From positions 496,001 to 560,000 of the forward strand of contig JADKCI010000005.1 of the NCBI GenBank assembly GCA_016714645.1: a stretch of DNA of 64,000 nucleotides. Direction: 5' to 3'. Each line of letters starts with the position of its first letter. The stretch's first letter is position 1. This document shows positions 17,198-26,465 of the stretch, one piece after another. Below the pieces are notes generated by a model. It was given only the letters and a program-made list of their open reading frames with translations, was not told the DNA's origin and made no database searches. Source of the DNA: Chromatiaceae bacterium (lineage in GTDB: Bacteria > Pseudomonadota > Gammaproteobacteria > Chromatiales > Chromatiaceae). Made by a program: the position numbers and the translations under genes.

Positions 17198-17536
17198 TCA
17201 AACGGCCGCTACGTCCTCCTCACCGGTACGGATACGCACCACGCGGCTCACATCGCTGACAAAAATCTTGCCGTCACCGATCTTGCCGGTGCGGGCGGAG
17301 GTGGTGATAGCCTCGACGCAGACATCAACCAGGTCATCGTTCAGGACGATCTCAATTTTCACTTTTGGCAGAAAATCAACCACGTATTCCGCGCCTCGAT
17401 AGAGTTCGGTATGACCCTTCTGCCGACCAAACCCCTTGACCTCGATGGCGGTCATACCGGTGATACCCGCCATGGACAGGGCCTCGCGGACGTCATCCAG
17501 TTTGAATGGCTTGATTATGGCTTCGATCTTTTTCAC
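17198..17536 (-). CDS. glnB: nitrogen regulatory protein P-II
   Basis: A 112-residue trimeric PII protein senses 2-oxoglutarate, ATP/ADP and, through uridylylation, glutamine, and controls glutamine synthetase and NtrB or AmtB depending on paralogue. It starts with KKIEAIIKPFK, has the T-loop RGAEYVVDF with the uridylylated tyrosine at position 51, and the C-terminal DVSRVVRIRTGE block. The start is GTG with AGGAGA 6 bp upstream. There is no adjacent amtB, which favours a GlnB rather than GlnK role. A TATACT -10 box on the minus strand lies at about 17583-17588. Confidence 0.95.
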   Translation of the reverse strand: MKKIEAIIKPFKLDDVREALSMAGITGMTAIEVKGFGRQKGHTELYRGAEYVVDFLPKVKIEIVLNDDLVDVCVEAITTSARTGKIGDGKIFVSDVSRVVRIRTGEEDVAAV

Positions 17537-17632
17537 TAGGATCTCCTGCTGTTGAATGCGTAGGTTACAAAACGCTGATCAGTATAGTTTAAGCGGCGGG
17601 ACCACACACGGCCGCCTTTGCCACGCTGACAC

Positions 17633-19258
17633 TCAAAAACCACTCGTGATGGGATAACGTCGGTCGCGGCCGAAGGCCCGGGTAGTGATGCGTACGCCGG
17701 GCGGGGCCTGCCGACGCTTATATTCATTACGGTCCACCAGGCGCGTCACCCGCCGCACCAGCTCCTCCGGAAAGCCGGCGGCCACGATACCCGCCACGCC
17801 CTCGTCCTCCTCAATGTAGCGCTTGAGGATGACGTCGAGAATCTCGTAATCCGGCAGGCTGTCCTGGTCGGTCTGGTTGGGCCGCAGTTCCGCCGAGGGC
17901 GGCCGGTCGATCACCCGCTGGGGGATGACGGGCGCGGGGCCAAGGCCATTGCGATAGGCCGCCAGGCGATAGACCAGGGTCTTGGGCACATCCTTGATGG
18001 GAGCGAACCCCCCGGCCATGTCACCATAGAGGGTCGCGTAGCCCACGGCGACCTCGCTCTTGTTGCCGGTGGTCAGCAGCATCTTGCCCTTTTTGTTGCT
18101 GATGGCCATGAGGATGATGCCACGACAGCGGGCCTGGATGTTCTCCTCGGTTACGTCCAGGTCGCAACCGGCGAACTCACCCGCCAGCATCTCCAGAAAG
18201 GCCCTGAAGGCCGGCTCGATGGGCACGATGCGATGGACCACGCCCTGCGTCCGCGCCTGTTCCCGGGCATCCTCGACGCTCATGTCCGCCGTATAGCGCG
18301 AAGGCATGAGCACCGCCTCCACCTGGTCCGCCCCCAGGGCATCCACCGCGATCGCCAGGGTCAGGGCCGAATCGATACCGCCCGACAGACCCAGCACGGC
18401 ACCCCGGAAGCCATTCTTGCGCACATAATCCCGCACCCCCAGGACCAGGGCGCCATAGACCCCCTCCTCCGCCGCCGGGATGGGCGCGATGACGGCGGGG
18501 CGCGGACAAGGGGCTTGACCCGGCGGACCCACCTCCACCTCGACCAGCAGCATCGCCTCCGCGAAGAAGGGCGCCCGCTGGGTCAGTTGACCCTGGGCAT
18601 CCACCACGAAGGAGCCGCCGTCAAAGACCAGTTCATCCTGTCCGCCGACCAGGTTGGCGTACAGGATCGGCAATTGGTGTTCCTGGGCGCGACGGACCAG
18701 AAGTTCCTCGCGCTCCGGGGCCTTCCCGACGTGGTAGGGCGAGGCGTTGAGATTGATCAGCAGTCGCGCCCCCGCCGCCGCCGCCAACTGGGTGGGGCCC
18801 TCCTCCCAGATGTCCTCGCAGATGCTGATGCCTAGTCGTGTCCCCTGAAAATCGATCACACAGGGGGCATGACCCGGCTGAAAATAACGCTTCTCATCGA
18901 ACACACTGTAATTAGGCAACATTTGCTTGGCGTATTCCGCCACCAGCCGGCCATCCTGAAACAGCCCCGCGACATTGAAGAGGCTCCCCAGATCCCGCTT
19001 TGGATAGCCCAGTACCAGCCCGATCCCCTGGCTCGCGGCGCGGATAGCCTCCAGGGCCGTCGCCACGCGCTCGATCAACTCGGGCCGCAGCAGCAAATCC
19101 TCGGGGGGATAGCCCGTCAGGGTCAGCTCCGGAAAGACCACCAGGTCGGCCTGATGCCGCTCCCGCGCCTCCCGGGCCACCTGGATGACCCGGTCACGAT
19201 TAGCGGCGACATCGCCGACCAGTAGATTGACTTGAGCGATGAGAATGCGTAGGGTCAT
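17633..19258 (-). CDS. nadE: glutamine-dependent NAD+ synthetase
   Basis: Amidates nicotinic acid adenine dinucleotide to NAD+, drawing ammonia from glutamine. The N-terminal nitrilase-like glutaminase domain (about 1-260) has FPELTLTGYPPEDLL and the catalytic cysteine in ISICEDIW. The C-terminal synthetase domain (about 280-540) has the ATP-loop LGLSGGIDSALTLA and TTGNKSEVAVGY. The ATG at 19258 (MTLRILIAQVN) is chosen over one 13 codons earlier because homology starts there. It runs toward glnB on the same strand. Confidence 0.95.
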   Translation of the reverse strand: MTLRILIAQVNLLVGDVAANRDRVIQVAREARERHQADLVVFPELTLTGYPPEDLLLRPELIERVATALEAIRAASQGIGLVLGYPKRDLGSLFNVAGLFQDGRLVAEYAKQMLPNYSVFDEKRYFQPGHAPCVIDFQGTRLGISICEDIWEEGPTQLAAAAGARLLINLNASPYHVGKAPEREELLVRRAQEHQLPILYANLVGGQDELVFDGGSFVVDAQGQLTQRAPFFAEAMLLVEVEVGPPGQAPCPRPAVIAPIPAAEEGVYGALVLGVRDYVRKNGFRGAVLGLSGGIDSALTLAIAVDALGADQVEAVLMPSRYTADMSVEDAREQARTQGVVHRIVPIEPAFRAFLEMLAGEFAGCDLDVTEENIQARCRGIILMAISNKKGKMLLTTGNKSEVAVGYATLYGDMAGGFAPIKDVPKTLVYRLAAYRNGLGPAPVIPQRVIDRPPSAELRPNQTDQDSLPDYEILDVILKRYIEEDEGVAGIVAAGFPEELVRRVTRLVDRNEYKRRQAPPGVRITTRAFGRDRRYPITSGF

Positions 19259-19669
19259 GTCAGGGACTCTGTCCGCCAATTCCGGCCCGGCAGCCATGAG
19301 TACCGAGACGCTATTAACAGAAATTACAGGGAGTTAAGCAATGGTTCGCGGGATTCCACGGAGGTAAGAACTGAACAACCAGGCCAGCCTCCCTCGGATG
19401 GTATCAGGATAGCAGCCTGAAGGAACGGCGGTGATTTCATATTGCCACGACCTCTTTGGCATCCCCCCGGCTAGCAGGCCGGCCAGACGAATCGCTCCTG
19501 TTTCAAAATACCTTCATGCGCTTAAACACCGAACAAATTCAAGCCATACGCCAAACCGCCAGGCGCCTGCTGGGTGACGGCACCTGAGTCAGTGTTGTAC
19601 GCCGAGGGGCCCCTCGATCGCCATCGCCACCTGATCCGCCACCCGACGGATGGCGTCCGCGGTCAGTCG
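19259..19669. other. intergenic region between nadE and the GGDEF-EAL gene
   Basis: About 410 bp, AT-richer than its flanks around 19320-19560. It would carry the nadE promoter. Apart from the nucleotidyltransferase fragment at 19516-19587 I see no gene, tRNA or insertion-sequence end in it. Confidence 0.5.
19516..19587 (+). pseudogene. N-terminal fragment of a MNT-type nucleotidyltransferase
   Basis: A 23-codon ORF, MRLNTEQIQAIRQTARRLLG, matches the opening of small nucleotidyltransferase-domain proteins of the MNT (HEPN/MNT antitoxin) kind, which normally continue into the GSR...DVD catalytic motif. Here a stop follows within 24 codons and no catalytic motif is readable in any nearby frame. 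It is probably the remnant of a lost toxin-antitoxin pair. The identification rests on a short match. Confidence 0.4.
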
Positions 19670-22516
19670 TCACTCAGACGAGCGGGAACCCGTCGTTTTC
19701 GCTCCCCACGCGGCGGGCGGCGTCCAACCGGCGATCCAGTCGGGGATCTGCTCCGGCGGCATCGGCCGGGCGATGCCATAGCCCTGCGCCCAGTCGCAAC
19801 CGAGTTCTAGCAGCCGGCAGCCCAGTTCGGTCGTTTCCACCCCCTCGGCGATCACGCTGCGCTGGAAGGCGGCGGCTAGTCCGACCACGCCCTGGACAAT
19901 CGCCTGGGCCTCGGGATCCACCAGCAGGTCCTGCACGAAGGACTGATCGATTTTCAGCACCCGCACCGTCAGATGCCTAAGGTTGGTCAGTGAAGCATAG
20001 CCGGTGCCGAAATCGTCCAGGGCGAAGTGCACCCCCAGTTGTCCACAACCTTCGATCAGGCGGGAGACGGTCGCTATATCGTCAAAGGCGACCGATTCCA
20101 GAATTTCCAGTTCGAGTTGCGCCGGCGGCACCGCGGGGTATCGCGCCAGCAGCGTCCGCAAGTCGGCGACGAACGCGGGTTGCAGCAAATGACGGGCCGC
20201 AACATTCACGCTCACCGGCAACGACAACCCCTGCGCCGCCCAGGCACTCATCTGGCGCACGGCTTCGCTGATCATCCAGGAGCCGACCGGACTCTCCAGT
20301 TGGCTGGCGTTCACCACCGGCATGAACTGGGCGGGCGGCAGCAGGCCCTCCTGGGGGTGTTGCCACCGGATCAGCGCCTCCGCGCCGATGACCGTGCCGG
20401 TACGCATGTTCACCTTGGGTTGGTAGTACAGCACCAGTTCGTGCGCGCTCAGCGCCTCATGAATGCGCGCCAGCGTTTGATAATGGTGGGGGATGCTGCG
20501 GTCCTGGACCGCGTCGAAGGCGTAGTAGCCATTCTTGCCCGCCAACTTGGCCTGATACATCGCCTGGTCCGCTTGGCGGAGCAGTTGCTCGGCATCAATC
20601 TCGTCCGCCTGCGGGTAGAAGGTGATGCCGATACTGGCGGACACCTGGAGGGCGTGATCGCCGATCATCACGGGCTGACTGGCGGCCGCGAGCAGGCGCT
20701 GGAAGATCGGCTCACCGACGGCGATGTCGACCAGATCGAGCAATACCGCAACGAATTCATCGCCGCCGACGCGCGCCAGGGTGTCGCCTTCGCGCAACGC
20801 CTCCTTCATCCGGGTGGCCACGACCATTAACAACCGGTCGCCGACGGCGTGCCCATAATGGTCATTCACGGCTTTGAAGCCGTCCAGATCGAGAAAGGCC
20901 ACCACGATGGATTGTGCGTGCCGCTGGGCCTGCGTCATGGCCTGTCGCACCCGGTCGGCCAGCAGCACCCCGTTCGGCAACCCTGTCAGGGCGTCATAGT
21001 GGGCGAGGTGTTCGAGTTGTCGTTCGTGTTCCTTGAGCGCGGTGATGTCCGAGAACAACCCGACGTAGTGCAAGGGGTGGCCTTGGGCGTCGCACACCCT
21101 GCTGATCGTGAGCAGCACCGCGTACACGCGGCCCTGCTTGTGCCGGTTCCAGATTTCGCCGTACCAATGGCCGCTCGCGAGCAACTTGTTCCACAACTCC
21201 GCAAAGAACGCCGGGGGGTGCAGGCCGGAACTCATGAGCCACAGGCTGTGGCCCAGGGCCTCCTCACGGGGATAGCCGGTGATTTGGGTGAAGGTGTCAT
21301 TGACCTCAATGATCGTTCCGTTGGGGTCGGTGATCAGGATGCCTTCGTGGGCATGACTGAACACGTTGGCGGCGAGTTGCAGCTGTTGTTCGGCCTGCTT
21401 GCGGGCGGAAATGTCATGGATAATGGAAAACAGCAACACCTGATCGGCCACCTCGGTGGGCGTTGCATAGACCTCCACATCGCGCACTTCGCCGTTGGCC
21501 AGCCGGTGCTGGAAGTTGAAAAAGTTACGTTCTTCGTGCAGCGCCGCGGCCCGTTCCCGAGCAATCGCCTCGGGCGGCAGGGTGTTGATCTGGGCGATGT
21601 TCATGCCGATGAGTTGATTCAAGGGCGTGCCGTAATAGGTTGCGGCGGCCGGGTTAGCGTTGACGATCTGCCCGCTGACGGGTTCGGTCAGCAGCATCAC
21701 CGAGCTATTGCCCTCGAAGAATTGGCGAAAGTGCGCCGCGCTTTCCCGCAGCCGCGCCTCTTCCTGCTGCCGGGCTGCCTGGCGCAGCAGCGCCTCCGTC
21801 ATGGTATTGATCGAATCGGCCAGGTCCGCGAGTTCATCCGTACCCGGCACGTCAATCCGGAGATCAACCCGGCCATTGGCCACCGCCCTGGCTCCCGTGT
21901 GCAGGGCAGCCAGACGTTGGTTAATCAGCCGGTCGGTGGAGAAGAGGACGGTCATGATGAGCAGGGCCAGCGCGACCGTCCCCCCCGCTAGGTTCCACAC
22001 CCCCTGCCGAAGGGCATCGTCCGCCCGCTGCTGGCTGGACCTTTGCAGGACCATGGCCAGGTTGCGGAAGGTTGCGGCCCTCACTAGCAGTTGATTCAGC
22101 AAGCGCTTGTCCAGTTCCTCATAGAGGAATCGGTTCGGTCCGGCCTCGCTCAGGGATCGGGTGTTGGCCACAATGCGCTGAAAAAGGGCCAGTCGTTCCG
22201 TCTGCTTGTGCACCAATTGCGCGACCAGTTGACGTTCGTCCGGGGTCGAGAACCGTTCGTGTGCTTGGGCCAGCAGTTGCGCACCCTCCTGGTGCAGGCT
22301 CAGCCAAGCCTCCCGGGTGTGTTCAGTCCGATACAGGAAATACTGGTCGCGCAGGGACGCGGCTTCGGCCGCATGGTTCTGGATCGCAGAGGCCAGTTGA
22401 TTCGCGTCCCTGGCGTTGCTGAATTCCAGCAGTGACCCGATCATCACCCCGCCCAGCACTGCCAGGCTCAGCGGAATGACGACTTTGAGTAGTTTCAGCC
22501 GGGTAAGGATCCGCAT
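19670..22516 (-). CDS. membrane HAMP-PAS-PAS-GGDEF-EAL cyclic-di-GMP enzyme
   Basis: A 948-residue cyclic-di-GMP signalling protein. Order: TM helix (about 8-30), periplasmic helical region (35-170), second TM (about 175-195), HAMP (about 200-250), and two PAS domains (about 265-380 and 385-500, with PAC-type tails). Then come GGDEF (about 515-680) and EAL (about 690-935). The diguanylate cyclase site VGGDEF is intact and preceded by an RxxD inhibitory site (REGD). The phosphodiesterase signature is GAEALIRW. Both activities may be present. It starts 6 bp after the substrate-binding lipoprotein gene, so the two form an operon and perhaps a sensor pair. Confidence 0.92.
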   Translation of the reverse strand: MRILTRLKLLKVVIPLSLAVLGGVMIGSLLEFSNARDANQLASAIQNHAAEAASLRDQYFLYRTEHTREAWLSLHQEGAQLLAQAHERFSTPDERQLVAQLVHKQTERLALFQRIVANTRSLSEAGPNRFLYEELDKRLLNQLLVRAATFRNLAMVLQRSSQQRADDALRQGVWNLAGGTVALALLIMTVLFSTDRLINQRLAALHTGARAVANGRVDLRIDVPGTDELADLADSINTMTEALLRQAARQQEEARLRESAAHFRQFFEGNSSVMLLTEPVSGQIVNANPAAATYYGTPLNQLIGMNIAQINTLPPEAIARERAAALHEERNFFNFQHRLANGEVRDVEVYATPTEVADQVLLFSIIHDISARKQAEQQLQLAANVFSHAHEGILITDPNGTIIEVNDTFTQITGYPREEALGHSLWLMSSGLHPPAFFAELWNKLLASGHWYGEIWNRHKQGRVYAVLLTISRVCDAQGHPLHYVGLFSDITALKEHERQLEHLAHYDALTGLPNGVLLADRVRQAMTQAQRHAQSIVVAFLDLDGFKAVNDHYGHAVGDRLLMVVATRMKEALREGDTLARVGGDEFVAVLLDLVDIAVGEPIFQRLLAAASQPVMIGDHALQVSASIGITFYPQADEIDAEQLLRQADQAMYQAKLAGKNGYYAFDAVQDRSIPHHYQTLARIHEALSAHELVLYYQPKVNMRTGTVIGAEALIRWQHPQEGLLPPAQFMPVVNASQLESPVGSWMISEAVRQMSAWAAQGLSLPVSVNVAARHLLQPAFVADLRTLLARYPAVPPAQLELEILESVAFDDIATVSRLIEGCGQLGVHFALDDFGTGYASLTNLRHLTVRVLKIDQSFVQDLLVDPEAQAIVQGVVGLAAAFQRSVIAEGVETTELGCRLLELGCDWAQGYGIARPMPPEQIPDWIAGWTPPAAWGAKTTGSRSSE

Positions 22517-22522
22517 GACGGC

Positions 22523-23518
22523 TTAGCGTTCGAGGAAGATGGCGTCGGGCTGCACGGCTTTGAGACCGTCCAGATACAGGATCGTCGAGTAGTCCGGCAT
22601 CTGGGTTTGATCGGTCAACTGGTTGCTGATCGCCCAGCGCGTTTCGTCTTCCAGGATCAGCAGCAAGATCTGATCCAGCCCGACAAGGAACTGGAAGTTG
22701 CCCAAGATTTCTTGCACCAGGCTCGGGTCGATCTGGGTGGCCTCGGCCAAGAGGGTCTGAGCGGCGTCTGGCTGCGTGCGGGCGAAGCCCTCGGCCTTGA
22801 TCAGCGCCCGCAGGACTTTCTGAATGACCAGCGGGTGCTGGTCGATGAAGTCCTGCCGGGCGACCAGATTAAAGGTTTGGGTATAGATTTCCGAGTCTAA
22901 GATAACCCGCGCGTTCGGCCCCAGCGCGTGGACGAGCGGGTAATAGCTCCAGGTGGCCACCGCATCCACCTCCCCGGCCAGCAGGGCCTCCTGCATCGCG
23001 TCGGGCTTCAGGTCCACGGCCAGCACCTCCTGGCGCGGGAGGCCGTTGGCGGTGAGCAGAGCGGCGAGAAAGAAATCCGAGGCGGTGCCGGGGGTGTAGC
23101 CGATGCGTTTGCCCTTGAGGTCTTTGGCGCTGGCAATACCGGCATCGCCACGGGCCACCACGGCGAGGTTGGTATCACTTTCGAGCAGGGTAGCCAGCAC
23201 CCGGAGGTTCGCGCCCTGGAGGACGGCAAACATAATGGGGGTTTCGGCTACCGTGGCGAGGTCGGCTTGACCGTCCAGTATTGCCTCTAGCGCGGCCTTG
23301 CCGAAGGTGCGCATGACGGGTTGAATGTCCAGCCCCTCCGCGCGGAAGTAGCCCTGGATTAGCGCAATATGTACCAAGGCACTCTCAAGCCGGTCGGTGA
23401 AGGCAATCCTTAGCGTCTGCGGTGGTTCGGTCGCCGGCGCGGGCGACTGTTGGCAGGCCGTCAGGGCCAGCGCCAAGGTCAGGAGGGCCGCTACCCGGTT
23501 CATTGTCGTTTTTTTCAT
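22523..23518 (-). CDS. NMT1/SsuA-like substrate-binding lipoprotein
   Basis: A 331-residue periplasmic binding protein of the nitrate/sulfonate/taurine (NMT1-like) type. It has a lipobox LTAC with cysteine at residue 22. The binding fold runs from LRIAFTDRLESALVHIALIQGYF through GYTPGTASDFFLAALL and VDAVATWSYY. No ABC permease or ATPase gene accompanies it. Its only operon partner is the membrane GGDEF-EAL protein 6 bp downstream, so it more likely presents a ligand to that sensor than feeds a transporter. That role is inferred from context. Confidence 0.85.
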   Translation of the reverse strand: MKKTTMNRVAALLTLALALTACQQSPAPATEPPQTLRIAFTDRLESALVHIALIQGYFRAEGLDIQPVMRTFGKAALEAILDGQADLATVAETPIMFAVLQGANLRVLATLLESDTNLAVVARGDAGIASAKDLKGKRIGYTPGTASDFFLAALLTANGLPRQEVLAVDLKPDAMQEALLAGEVDAVATWSYYPLVHALGPNARVILDSEIYTQTFNLVARQDFIDQHPLVIQKVLRALIKAEGFARTQPDAAQTLLAEATQIDPSLVQEILGNFQFLVGLDQILLLILEDETRWAISNQLTDQTQMPDYSTILYLDGLKAVQPDAIFLER

Positions 23519-24039
23519 GAGCGGATTCCGGTGGTGATTGCCGCAGACCCTGGGTGAGGTTGGTAAGCCGCTGATTTAGTTAAAACGGAATGCCGTTGTC
23601 ATCAGGTAGGGCACTGCTACCCTGGGTCGCCCGGCCCGGCAGTGGCTCTATAGGTGGTGGCTGCGGTGGGGCCTACTCTTGGCAGCGCAAACTCACCGCG
23701 GGTTCGGAAAGAGGTACGCAGGTCCCGCCGGGATGGAGTTTAGACCAGGCGCAGGGGCCGCGCGACCCGGGCATTCCCCTAGTCAGGCCTGATTTTACCG
23801 GGGAACGCCCGGGACTACCGCAACCAGAGCGCCCTGACACTGGGGGTTACTGCCCCGCGCGGCCATGCACCGAGGTGTACTCCTCGGGCGCGGTGGCCTA
23901 TACGCGCAAATGTGGACTTTGCAGCAGCCGGAACACCGGTTTTCGGTGTAGTCTAGAGGTGTTACCCGCCGCACGCCCGCAGCGCCGCGGCCGCCAGCAA
24001 GTCCCAACCGCAGTCCGTCCGATCATTCAGGAGACCATC
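23519..24039. other. intergenic region upstream of gltI
   Basis: About 520 bp between divergent genes, open in one plus-strand frame but with no recognisable protein similarity. It contains a small hairpin (CCGAGG...CCTCGG, about 23871-23888) and must carry promoters for both flanking operons. No tRNA, repeat or riboswitch fold was recognised. Confidence 0.4.
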
Positions 24040-24948
24040 ATGATTCGTCGCGCAGCCGTTGTCGCATGCATCAGCCTCACCACCCTTGCAATACCCGCCC
24101 TCGCCCAGGACACCGGCACGCTGAAGAAGATCAAGGACAGCGGCAGCGTAACCATGGGTGTGCGCGAATCTTCCGGCGGCCTCTCTTTCACCCTCGGTGA
24201 CGGCAAGTTCGCCGGCTTTCATGTCGAACTGTGCCAGCGCGTCCTGGCCGAGGTGCAACAACAGCTCGGCCTGGCCCAGCTGGACATCAAGTACCAGCCG
24301 GTCACCTCGCAGAACCGCATCCCACTGATGCAGAACGGCACCCTCGACATCGAGTGTGGCTCGACCACCAACAACGCCGCCCGGCAGAAGGATGTTGCCT
24401 TCGCCGTCACCACCTATGTCGAGGAAGTCCGCATTGCCGTCAAGGCCAACTCCGGGATCACCTCGATCGGCCAACTCAACGGCAAGAACGTCGCCACCAC
24501 CACCGGCACCACCTCCGTCCAGCACCTGCGCAAGCACGAACGCGGCGCCGGGGTGACCTTCAACGAGGTGTACGGCAAGGACCACGCCGACAGCTTCCTG
24601 CTGCTCGAATCCGGCCGCGCCGATGCGTTCGTCATGGACGGCCAGATCCTGGCGGGCAACATCGCCAAGTCAAAGAAACCGGACGATTTCAAGATCGTCG
24701 GCGAAGTGCTCGCGGTGGAGCCGATCGCCATCATGCTGCGCAAGGACGATCCCGACTTCAAGCAGGCGGTTGACACCAGTCTGTCGGCGATGATGAAGTC
24801 CGGCGAAATGGCCAAGATCTATGACACCTGGTTCATGCAGCCGATCCCGCCGATCAACACCCGCATCGGCCTCCCGGCATCCGACGCCACTCAGGCGGCC
24901 TGGGCCGGCCCCAACGATAAGCCGATGGAAGACTACGCCAAGCAGTAA
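24040..24948 (+). CDS. gltI: glutamate/aspartate ABC transporter periplasmic binding protein
   Basis: A 302-residue family-3 solute-binding protein for acidic amino acids. A signal peptide ends ALA (about residue 22), followed by LKKIKDSGSVTMGVRESS and YQPVTSQNRIPLMQNGTLDIECGSTTNN, both typical of GltI. The ATG at 24040 sits after CAGGAGA; the frame is open for about 450 bp further upstream, but that part has no signal peptide or homology. It is the first gene of gltIJKL. Confidence 0.94.
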   Translation: MIRRAAVVACISLTTLAIPALAQDTGTLKKIKDSGSVTMGVRESSGGLSFTLGDGKFAGFHVELCQRVLAEVQQQLGLAQLDIKYQPVTSQNRIPLMQNGTLDIECGSTTNNAARQKDVAFAVTTYVEEVRIAVKANSGITSIGQLNGKNVATTTGTTSVQHLRKHERGAGVTFNEVYGKDHADSFLLLESGRADAFVMDGQILAGNIAKSKKPDDFKIVGEVLAVEPIAIMLRKDDPDFKQAVDTSLSAMMKSGEMAKIYDTWFMQPIPPINTRIGLPASDATQAAWAGPNDKPMEDYAKQ

Positions 24949-25037
24949 GGCGGAACTGTCTGCGGATGGCGAAGGCGCGGCGTTAACACGGCGGCACAGC
25001 GCCTTTTTTGGCTGAAACGGCGGCGAGAGGAACGGGC

Positions 25038-25784
25038 TTGGCTACTTGGGACTGGCAGGTCTTCTGCAGGGACACCATCGACGGCAACGTCGTGCCCGGC
25101 TGCTTCGGCCGGTCCGGTGACATCACCTACCTCGACTGGCTGCTTTCGGCCTGGGGCTGGACGCTTTCGGTGTCGGCGCTCGCGCTGCTGGTGGCGCTGG
25201 CGCTGGGATCGCTGATGGGCATCCTGCGTACCACGCCGCACCGGTGGCTGGTACGGCTGGGCAATGCCTGGACCGAACTGTTCCGCAACGTTCCCCTGCT
25301 GGTGCAAATTTTTCTCTGGTATCACGTCGTCCCGGCACTGATCCCACCCCTGCGTGACGTCTCCAGCTTCATCCTGGTGGTGGTGGGCCTCGGGCTGTTC
25401 ACCTCGGCGCGGATTTCGGAGCAGGTGCGCGCCGGCATCCGGTCCCTGGCGGGTGGCCAACGCATGGCCGGGCTCGCGATGGGCTTCACCCTGCCGCAGA
25501 CTTATCGCCATGTGCTGCTGCCGATGGCCTACCGCATCATCATTCCGCCGCTCACCAGCGAAGCGATGAACATCATCAAGAATTCGTCGGTGGCTTTCGC
25601 GGTGAGCATCCCCGAACTCACCCTGTTCGCCCTGCAGGCACAGGAGGAAACTTCGCGCGGCGTCGAGGTCTACCTCGCGGTGACCGGGCTATATTTCATC
25701 TCCGCCTTTGCCATCAACCGCCTCGCACTCTTCATCGAAAACCGCGTGCGCGTGCCGGGCATGATCGGCGGGGGAGGCCACTGA
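25038..25784 (+). CDS. gltJ: glutamate/aspartate ABC transporter permease
   Basis: A 248-residue inner-membrane permease of the HisM/GltJ type. An ordered TM helix near residues 38-60 (WTLSVSALALLVALALGSLM) precedes the ABC-contact loop with EQVRAGIRSLAGGQRMAGLAMG. The TTG at 25038 is chosen because GAGAGGAA lies just upstream and the protein then begins ATWDW like relatives; an ATG at 25008 would add ten residues. It overlaps gltK by one base (TGATG). Confidence 0.93.
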   Translation: MATWDWQVFCRDTIDGNVVPGCFGRSGDITYLDWLLSAWGWTLSVSALALLVALALGSLMGILRTTPHRWLVRLGNAWTELFRNVPLLVQIFLWYHVVPALIPPLRDVSSFILVVVGLGLFTSARISEQVRAGIRSLAGGQRMAGLAMGFTLPQTYRHVLLPMAYRIIIPPLTSEAMNIIKNSSVAFAVSIPELTLFALQAQEETSRGVEVYLAVTGLYFISAFAINRLALFIENRVRVPGMIGGGGH

Positions 25785-26452
25785 TGCTGGCCCTCGACTT
25801 CGCCTTTTTCACGCCGGAGGTGATCTCCGGCTATCTCGTCAAGGGTTTCATCTTCTCGATCCAGCTAACGCTGGTGGCCATGGCCGGCGGCATCCTGCTG
25901 GGCACCGTGCTGGCGCTGATGCGCCTCTCCGGCAAACCCTGGCTGGTGATGCTCGCGGCCACCTACGTCAATACCATGCGCAGCGTGCCGCTGGTGATGG
26001 TGATCCTCTGGTTTTTCCTGCTCATTCCGATGGTGATCGGGCGTCCGCTCGGCGCGGAAATATCGGCCATGATCACCTTTACCCTCTTCGAGGCGGCCTA
26101 CTACTCGGAAATCATGCGCGCGGGCATCCAGAGCATTCCGCGCGGACAGGTTGCCGCCAGCTACGCGCTCGGCATGAACTACCCGCAGACCATGGGCCTG
26201 ATCGTCCTGCCGCAGGCCTTCCGCAACATGCTGCCGATCCTCCTGACGCAGACCATCATCCTGTTCCAGGACACCTCGCTGGTGTATGCCATCGGCGCCT
26301 ACGACCTGCTCAAGGGCTTCGAGATCGCCGGCAAGAACTTCAACCGCCCGATCGAAACCTACCTGGTCGCCGCAGGGCTTTACTTTATCATCAGCTTCAG
26401 CCTGTCCCTGCTGGTGAGAAAACTGCAGCAGCGCATCGCCATCGTCCGCTGA
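25784..26452 (+). CDS. gltK: glutamate/aspartate ABC transporter permease
   Basis: The second permease of the heterodimeric membrane channel, 222 residues, with about five TM helices. The EAA-type loop is EIMRAGIQSIPRGQVAASYALGM, which docks the GltL ATPase. Translation is coupled to gltJ by a one-base stop/start overlap, and gltL follows 13 bp later. Confidence 0.94.
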   Translation: MLALDFAFFTPEVISGYLVKGFIFSIQLTLVAMAGGILLGTVLALMRLSGKPWLVMLAATYVNTMRSVPLVMVILWFFLLIPMVIGRPLGAEISAMITFTLFEAAYYSEIMRAGIQSIPRGQVAASYALGMNYPQTMGLIVLPQAFRNMLPILLTQTIILFQDTSLVYAIGAYDLLKGFEIAGKNFNRPIETYLVAAGLYFIISFSLSLLVRKLQQRIAIVR

Positions 26453-26465
26453 AAGGAAGCTCCCC

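Noticed and set aside
23590..24039. N-terminal extension of GltI by about 150 codons
   Set aside because: The extension lacks homology and would place the signal peptide internally; the ATG at 24040 with CAGGAGA is better.
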